From: Rhyzopertha dominica
Taxonomy: Eukaryota > Arthropoda > Insecta > Coleoptera > Bostrichidae
Length of the DNA stretch: 64,000 nucleotides
Assembly: GCA_025024175.1 (NCBI GenBank)
Contig: QCXZ01000003.1
Location: 57,616,023 to 57,680,022 of the forward strand
Direction: 5' to 3'
How positions within the stretch are numbered: position 1 is the first letter of the stretch; each line of letters begins with the position of its first letter. A program made the position numbers and the translations under genes. Positions 61,601-64,000 of this stretch are shown piece after piece. The notes beneath the pieces are model-generated. The model searched no databases. It saw nothing but the letters and a program-made list of their open reading frames with translations, and was not told the DNA's origin.

Positions 61601-63451
61601 TTTAATACAGAAATGCTTGTGAAAAAGTGTGAACATTATAAAACCAAAAACCTAAAATTTTGAGATGTATGTATTAAATATTTTTTTATCTAAAGAAGCT
61701 TATATTTATGCTTCTTTTTGTGCTAAATACATAAACACCTGTACAAAAATCGAACATTATAAGCAAAAAGTTTTTAAAAATACTGTGATTTTTACCGTTT
61801 TTGGTCAATTTCTCAAGAATTTTAAGATATATCCAGTCTTTCTTTTGTACCTAAAGGTGTTCAAAAGTCTGCATCTTATTGTGTTCAATACATAAATACA
61901 TTATTAGCCAAAAACTGAATAAGTACTGTGAGATTTATGGTTTTTGCTTGTTTTTTTAAAGATTGTAAAGGTATTTCTATAAAACCTGAAACACTTAAAA
62001 TCGTGCATCTTTTTATGCTAAATACATAAACGTTTATGCAAAAACATGAAGCTTATAAGCAAAAAACTTAAAAATTACTGTGATTTTTGCTGAGTTTCTC
62101 AAAAATTGTAAGATATATTCAAAATCGGTTTTTTGCACCTAAAGGAGTTAGAAATTTTGCATCATAATATGTTTAGTGCATAAACAATTGTGGAGAAATT
62201 TAAATATTAAAGCAAGAACCTAATAATTTCAAAGATTTTTAATGGTGTTTGTTTGATTTTTTAATAATCTCAAAACATATTAAGGGTTTTTCTATTGAAC
62301 TTATAAGAGCTTGAAATTATACAATGTTTTTACAACAATGTGAGTATTATAAGCAAAAAAATTTAAAATTTGCTGTGATTCATTTTGTAATATATTTAAA
62401 ACCTGTGTTCTGCATTTAAAGGATTTCAAAATTCTGCATCTTAGTGAGTTTAATACATAAATGCTAATGGAAAAATGTGAACATTCTAAAATCTAAAAAT
62501 TACTGTGAATTGGATCTAATTTGCTTTATTTCTCAAGAATTTCAGGACAAAAGCAGTCTTTTGCTCGAAATTCTGCATGTATTTGTAATAAAAATATAAA
62601 CAGTAGCTCAAAAATGTAAACGATGTGAGAAAGAAACTTAAAAATTGAAGTGATAGATTTTTGATAGGTTTTTTAGGATACATTCAAACTTAAAGATTCG
62701 AAATTCTGCATCTTATATATGCTAAGGCATCATTTCTCAACCTTTTTGATCTTGCGGCCTCCTAAATAGCAAAAAACTTATGAAATACATCTTGCAACCC
62801 CTCAATATAATGAGCTTTTGATTTATTTTGTTAGGCTTACGTTGTCATTGCCTGGTAAAATATCATTTATTTAATTTTGTTAAACTTGACTAGAATATAA
62901 AAAATAATTAATACTTAATTGATTCAATAAACCCCCTTGGGGGTCACGACCTTCAGGTTGAGAAATGCTGTACGAAAGAATGCCTCCGAACAATGTGAAG
63001 GAGTTTAAAATAATCATTATAAGCTATAAACAATTTGATAGGTCGTACATAATTATTATAAAAGTGTGCTGAGTGTTTATACGTAAACCTTTGTTCCACA
63101 GCAAAGTCGTCTTATGTCAGTGCACCATCGCCAGCGCCACCCGCAGACGGTTCCTACTACAACATGGCGGAGCGGTACCTTTCGTACCCTCCCCCCCTCG
63201 ACTTCCAGAGCCCACCGCCAATTCCGGCACACCCTCATATGGGACACACGCACCCGTCCTCAACGCCACCACTGCCGGCCAACGGTTCACTGCTTCGACA
63301 CCAGAGGGGCCCCGTCCCACCACCCGATGTGCTCCACAACACCAGCCAGAATCCGCAGATACTGCAGGCCCAGACGCTGGCACAGAAACGTGAACTGACC
63401 AGTTTCGGTAACGGTTACGGTGTTAACGAACAGGAGGGACACCTGGTGTGA
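49547..63451 (+). CDS. sns: sticks-and-stones / nephrin-like Ig adhesion receptor (N-terminus missing)
   Basis: Spliced gene for a type I membrane protein. Exons here encode about 1196 residues: eight Ig domains (Ig2 onward), one FN3 domain, a transmembrane segment and a tail of roughly 235 residues. The domain order, and segments such as RSRGGNPPAQLIWYKNG and MYAPSSYNDTVTGETLSSVS, identify the insect Sns/Hibris (nephrin) family. In flies, Sns on fusion-competent myoblasts binds Kirre/Rst on founder cells to drive fusion, and it builds the nephrocyte diaphragm and patterns the eye; I infer the same role here. Nearly all extracellular exons are single Ig domains in phase 1-1. The signal peptide and Ig1 are upstream or lost. 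Two alternative TM exons follow the FN3 exon. Whether this insect has separate sns and hbs genes is not visible here. Confidence 0.9.
49700..50292 (+). other. Intron splitting Ig2
   Basis: 593-nt AT-rich intron, GTAAGT..TTTCAG, nothing else seen. Confidence 0.85.
50293..50487 (+). CDS. sns: sns exon: Ig2, second half
   Basis: Acceptor ATTTCAG, donor GTGAGT at 50488; phase 1-1. It encodes NREDETKE through the F-strand Cys (AEYSCEARH) and ends LSVL plus a split Tyr codon. The split codon at the upstream junction gives Pro. Confidence 0.9.
50582..50872 (+). CDS. sns: sns exon: Ig3
   Basis: 291 nt, phase 1-1, acceptor CTTTCAG, donor GTAAGT. A complete Ig domain: PPGAPYIEGY, ELVCRSRGG, LIWYKNG, RYKCEASN. 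This is one of the most conserved stretches of the family. An ambiguous base lies in the preceding intron (50534). Confidence 0.93.
50873..51440 (+). other. Intron between Ig3 and Ig4
   Basis: 568-nt AT-rich intron with GTAAGT..TTTCAG; nothing else seen. Confidence 0.85.
51441..51740 (+). CDS. sns: sns exon: Ig4
   Basis: 300 nt, phase 1-1, acceptor ATTTTCAG, donor GTAAGT. Cys pair in VPLTCTT and VVICHG, core Trp in IKWMVAG, and a conserved VSPEGGW insertion. Glycosylation sequons NATS and NITA are visible. Confidence 0.93.
51796..52086 (+). CDS. sns: sns exon: Ig5
   Basis: 291 nt, phase 1-1. The preceding intron is only 55 nt. Donor GTATGT at 52087. Cys in QKISCTS and RYRCEAAN, core Trp in LTWYKND. 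Confidence 0.93.
52138..52440 (+). CDS. sns: sns exon: Ig6
   Basis: 303 nt, phase 1-1. The preceding intron is 51 nt, the shortest clear intron of the gene. Cys in GTLTCDSS and VYTCQATN, with double Trp LSWWREG. Donor GTAAGT at 52441. Confidence 0.93.
52441..54534 (+). other. 2.1-kb intron with a TIR element
   Basis: AT-rich intron carrying the ~1-kb inverted-terminal-repeat element listed separately. No further exon was recognised. Confidence 0.8.
52820..53836. mobile_element. ~1-kb TIR element with internal duplication, in an sns intron
   Basis: The left end GGGGTGACCCATTTTCGAT and the reverse complement of the right end AAGGTACCCTATTTTAGAT are similar. Further in, TGGGGTTTTCACA at 52893 faces TGTGAAAACCCCA at 53767. 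Inside, a block around 53076-53380 is repeated in diverged form at about 53440-53715 (both contain ATTCTGTAACTTTCT). There is no transposase. It is a decayed non-autonomous DNA transposon; superfamily not assigned. Confidence 0.6.
54535..54825 (+). CDS. sns: sns exon: Ig7, lacking the B-strand Cys
   Basis: 291 nt, phase 1-1, acceptor CTTTCAG, donor GTAAGT at 54826. The second Cys is present (TYTCEAIN) and the core Trp is in YTWTKAG, but the B-strand position where Cys is expected reads IISLRADG, so the canonical disulfide cannot form. From memory, the fly protein also lacks it here. Confidence 0.92.
54884..55171 (+). CDS. sns: sns exon: Ig8
   Basis: 288 nt, phase 1-1; preceding intron 58 nt. 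Cys in ATLSCTADG and SFKCIVDN, core Trp in FTWKRDD. The conserved SENVVVSPKEDA opening matches the family. Donor GTAAGT at 55172. Confidence 0.92.
55172..56215 (+). other. 1.0-kb intron
   Basis: AT-rich, GTAAGT..TTCCAG, nothing recognised inside. Confidence 0.8.
56216..56391 (+). CDS. sns: sns exon: last Ig domain, first half
   Basis: 176 nt, phase 1 acceptor and phase 0 donor (GTATTT at 56392). It contains KPEIDDQPA, the Cys in KLICRSQ and the core Trp in YSWSRSG, and ends TFKQ. The phase change from 1 to 0 is the only one in the ectodomain. Confidence 0.9.
56453..56870 (+). CDS. sns: sns exon: end of last Ig plus FN3 domain
   Basis: 418 nt, phase 0 in, phase 1 out; preceding intron 61 nt. 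YECVARNELG closes the last Ig. From about 56580, an FN3 domain runs APDTPTLLKVLN, LGWTPGFDGG, YRIRYRQ, LEPNVQYLFSIMASNKLG to the donor GTGAGT at 56871. The split codon at 56870 (A) joins either TM exon. Confidence 0.93.
56871..59093 (+). other. 2.2-kb intron before the TM exons
   Basis: AT-rich, no exon recognised. Close to its 3' end are CTAACTAAC-type branch-point sequences (59045-59054) and a short pyrimidine tract. These would serve TM exon A. Confidence 0.75.
59094..59261 (+). CDS. sns: sns alternative exon A: transmembrane segment
   Basis: 168 nt, phase 1-1, acceptor AACACAG, donor GTAATA at 59262. It encodes a Pro/Ser juxtamembrane stretch (KPPPSYSSP) and a hydrophobic span from about 59156 to 59233 (GLLIIIGTIVG to LLIGCCL), ending in the basic stop-transfer HRRSKKR. 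The frame joins correctly to the FN3 exon and to the tail exon at 59668. It cannot be joined to exon B because only 29 nt separate them. Confidence 0.9.
59291..59458 (+). CDS. sns: sns alternative exon B: second transmembrane segment
   Basis: 168 nt, phase 1-1, acceptor TTATTTAG at 59283-59290, donor GTTTGT at 59459. It has an acidic juxtamembrane region (HVEKIMPEDLLEKQDLP), a hydrophobic span from about 59356 (IVIISVSVIG to GLVAGCVF) and the basic stop-transfer KKRAKR. Ungapped alignment to exon A gives 12 identities in 55 positions, including the TM Asn and the final Cys and Lys-Arg. It is therefore a tandem duplicate, probably used instead of A. Confidence 0.87.
59668..59813 (+). CDS. sns: sns exon: proximal cytoplasmic tail
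   Basis: 146 nt, phase 1 in, phase 0 out. The codon GAA is formed with the last G of either TM exon. It encodes the strongly conserved tail block ATIEMYAPSSYNDTVTGE followed by Ser/Tyr-rich sequence ending NDYV. Several Tyr are candidate phosphorylation sites; fly Sns tail tyrosines couple to actin regulators via SH2/SH3 adaptors (family knowledge). Confidence 0.93.
59955..60177 (+). CDS. sns: sns exon: middle cytoplasmic tail with His-rich run
   Basis: 223 nt, phase 0 in, phase 1 out; acceptor TTTTCAG, donor GTACTT at 60178. It opens DEGRKQATSTYLM, as in the family, and continues with the low-complexity His/Pro segment LPHPHHHHQHQH. It ends with a split Ala codon completed by the last exon. 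Confidence 0.9.
60580..62720. repeat. Degenerate tandem repeat array, unit about 150 bp
   Basis: Two landmarks recur in fixed order. One is like ATGTGAACATTATAAGC (near 60586, 60737, 60887, 61050, 61279, 61470, 61628, 61749, 62045, 62340, 62476, 62616). The other is like TCTGCATCTTAGTGTG...AATACATAAA (near 60703, 60856, 61007, 61590, 61878, 62001, 62157, 62431, 62705). Spacings are mostly 120-160 nt, giving about 14 diverged units. It is old satellite-like DNA inside the last sns intron. Confidence 0.85.
62728..62970. mobile_element. hAT-type MITE in the last intron
   Basis: A 243-bp element whose left end CATCATTTCTCAACC and right-end complement CAGCATTTCTCAACC are near-identical TIRs, followed inward by TTGCGGCCTCC and the complement of GGGGGTCACGACC. 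CAG..TTCTCAACC termini are characteristic of a hAT subgroup. The flanks TGCTAAGG and TACGAAAG share 5 of 8 bases, a decayed 8-bp duplication. Confidence 0.75.
63102..63451 (+). CDS. sns: sns last exon: distal cytoplasmic tail and stop
   Basis: 350 nt including TGA at 63449-63451; phase 1 acceptor. It begins KSSYVSAPSPAPPADGSYYN, then ERYLSYPPPLDF. A Pro-rich stretch follows (FQSPPPIPAHP, GPVPPP), with several PxxP candidates for SH3 binding. It ends EQEGHLV. The exon is far GC-richer than the introns on both sides. The Val terminus could be a PDZ ligand, but His at -2 is not a classical class I or II residue. Confidence 0.93.
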
Positions 63452-64000
63452 GACGAGGACGATATTTTGTATGTGTTGTAAAAAGATGTGTGTGTGTGGG
63501 TGTTGTTTGTAAAGATACAAGACTGCCGCAAGTTGATGGACTTTTTTGATGTTTATATATCCATCTTGCCAAGTATATATAAACTGAAGACTCATAAAGT
63601 ACTGATATAAATGTGATCTAGGTAATGTATTACATGAATACATGGACGAGAACAAATTCAATACAGTGTATTTTGAGGAGGAATCGAACTGTCTTTCAGT
63701 TCAAATTGTTAAGAGTTGTTATGTTAAATTCTTGTTCGAAAATTTTTAGGGTAAATCAAGGGTGGGACTGAACTGGTTTGATTTGGGGTGTTGTAGAAGG
63801 AACATTCATTTTTCATTATGTGATCTCAGAATAATATTTTTTTTAATGGACTCATCTACAGATTTTCTTTATCCTTAAATCTTGATTTTGTAAGGTATTA
63901 TTTATTTACTTATTGATTGTATTTTTTGTTTTAGTTACGAAATAGTTGTAGCTTTCTTTTTTTGTACATTGCTAATTATATTTTCTAACTAGTCCCAAAA
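63452..64000 (+). other. sns 3' UTR (continues beyond the window)
   Basis: AT-rich sequence following the stop, with a GTGTGTGTG run at 63489-63497 and ATTTATTTA near 63900. No AATAAA was found, so the cleavage site is probably beyond the window end. Confidence 0.6.

Larger units (their letters stand above)
60178..63101 (+). other. 2.9-kb last intron, mostly repeats
   Basis: 60178-60580 is plain AT-rich DNA. The remainder is the tandem array and the hAT MITE listed separately. Acceptor TTCCACAG at 63094-63101. Confidence 0.85.

Noticed and set aside
63073..63398. Alternative open frames over the last sns exon (both strands)
   Set aside because: Shadows of the GC-rich, Pro-rich coding exon. 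The frame ending in EGHLV is the one that continues the spliced protein in phase.
1..64000. CRISPR array or prokaryotic operon
   Set aside because: No direct repeats with regular spacers; introns and transposons are those of an animal genome.

Overview
The window is nuclear DNA of an insect. The spliced gene at its right end has insect-type introns, several of only 51-61 nt with GT..AG borders. It is an orthologue of Drosophila sticks-and-stones / hibris (nephrin family). The non-coding DNA is AT-rich and crowded with decayed insect-type transposons (Ty3/gypsy, BEL/Pao, a LINE, mariner, Tc1, hAT MITEs). I cannot name the species; a beetle or another non-dipteran insect is a guess.

Layout. 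1-5328: a Ty3/gypsy LTR retrotransposon, 5' part outside the window, riddled with 1-nt indels and ending in a 100-N assembly gap (5329-5428). 5429-8094: AT-rich DNA with a 403-bp hAT-like MITE that has a perfect 8-bp target duplication. 8099-13867: a complete, apparently intact second copy of the same retrotransposon, with LTRs identical by eye, a CTAT target duplication, gag, pol, PBS, PPT, and a candidate -1 frameshift signal (stem-loop or pseudoknot). 13872-49546: about 35 kb without a securely recognised gene. It holds foldback elements (23.1 kb; a very large one at 37.8-38.7 kb), a dimeric tRNA-derived SINE, an (AT)27 microsatellite, a BEL/Pao integrase relic, a LINE relic, two mariner relics and one Tc1 relic, a few GC-richer islands, a TATA-type promoter candidate, and a candidate signal-peptide exon at 25.16 kb that could be the start of the downstream gene.

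49547-63451: fourteen constitutive-looking or alternative coding positions (fifteen exons) of the sns/nephrin gene on the + strand. They encode Ig2 through the last Ig domain, one FN3 domain, the transmembrane region and the whole cytoplasmic tail to the stop codon. Ig1 and the signal peptide are not securely found. Nearly all Ig exons are one-domain, phase 1-1 modules.

The most interesting feature is at 59094-59458: two adjacent exons, both exactly 168 nt, both phase 1-1, each encoding a complete juxtamembrane + transmembrane + basic stop-transfer segment. They are only 29 nt apart, about half the length of the shortest intron seen in this gene. They therefore look like a tandemly duplicated, sterically enforced mutually exclusive exon pair that changes the membrane anchor of the adhesion receptor while leaving its ectodomain and tail unchanged. 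The last intron carries an array of roughly 14 degenerate ~150-bp repeats followed by a hAT MITE.
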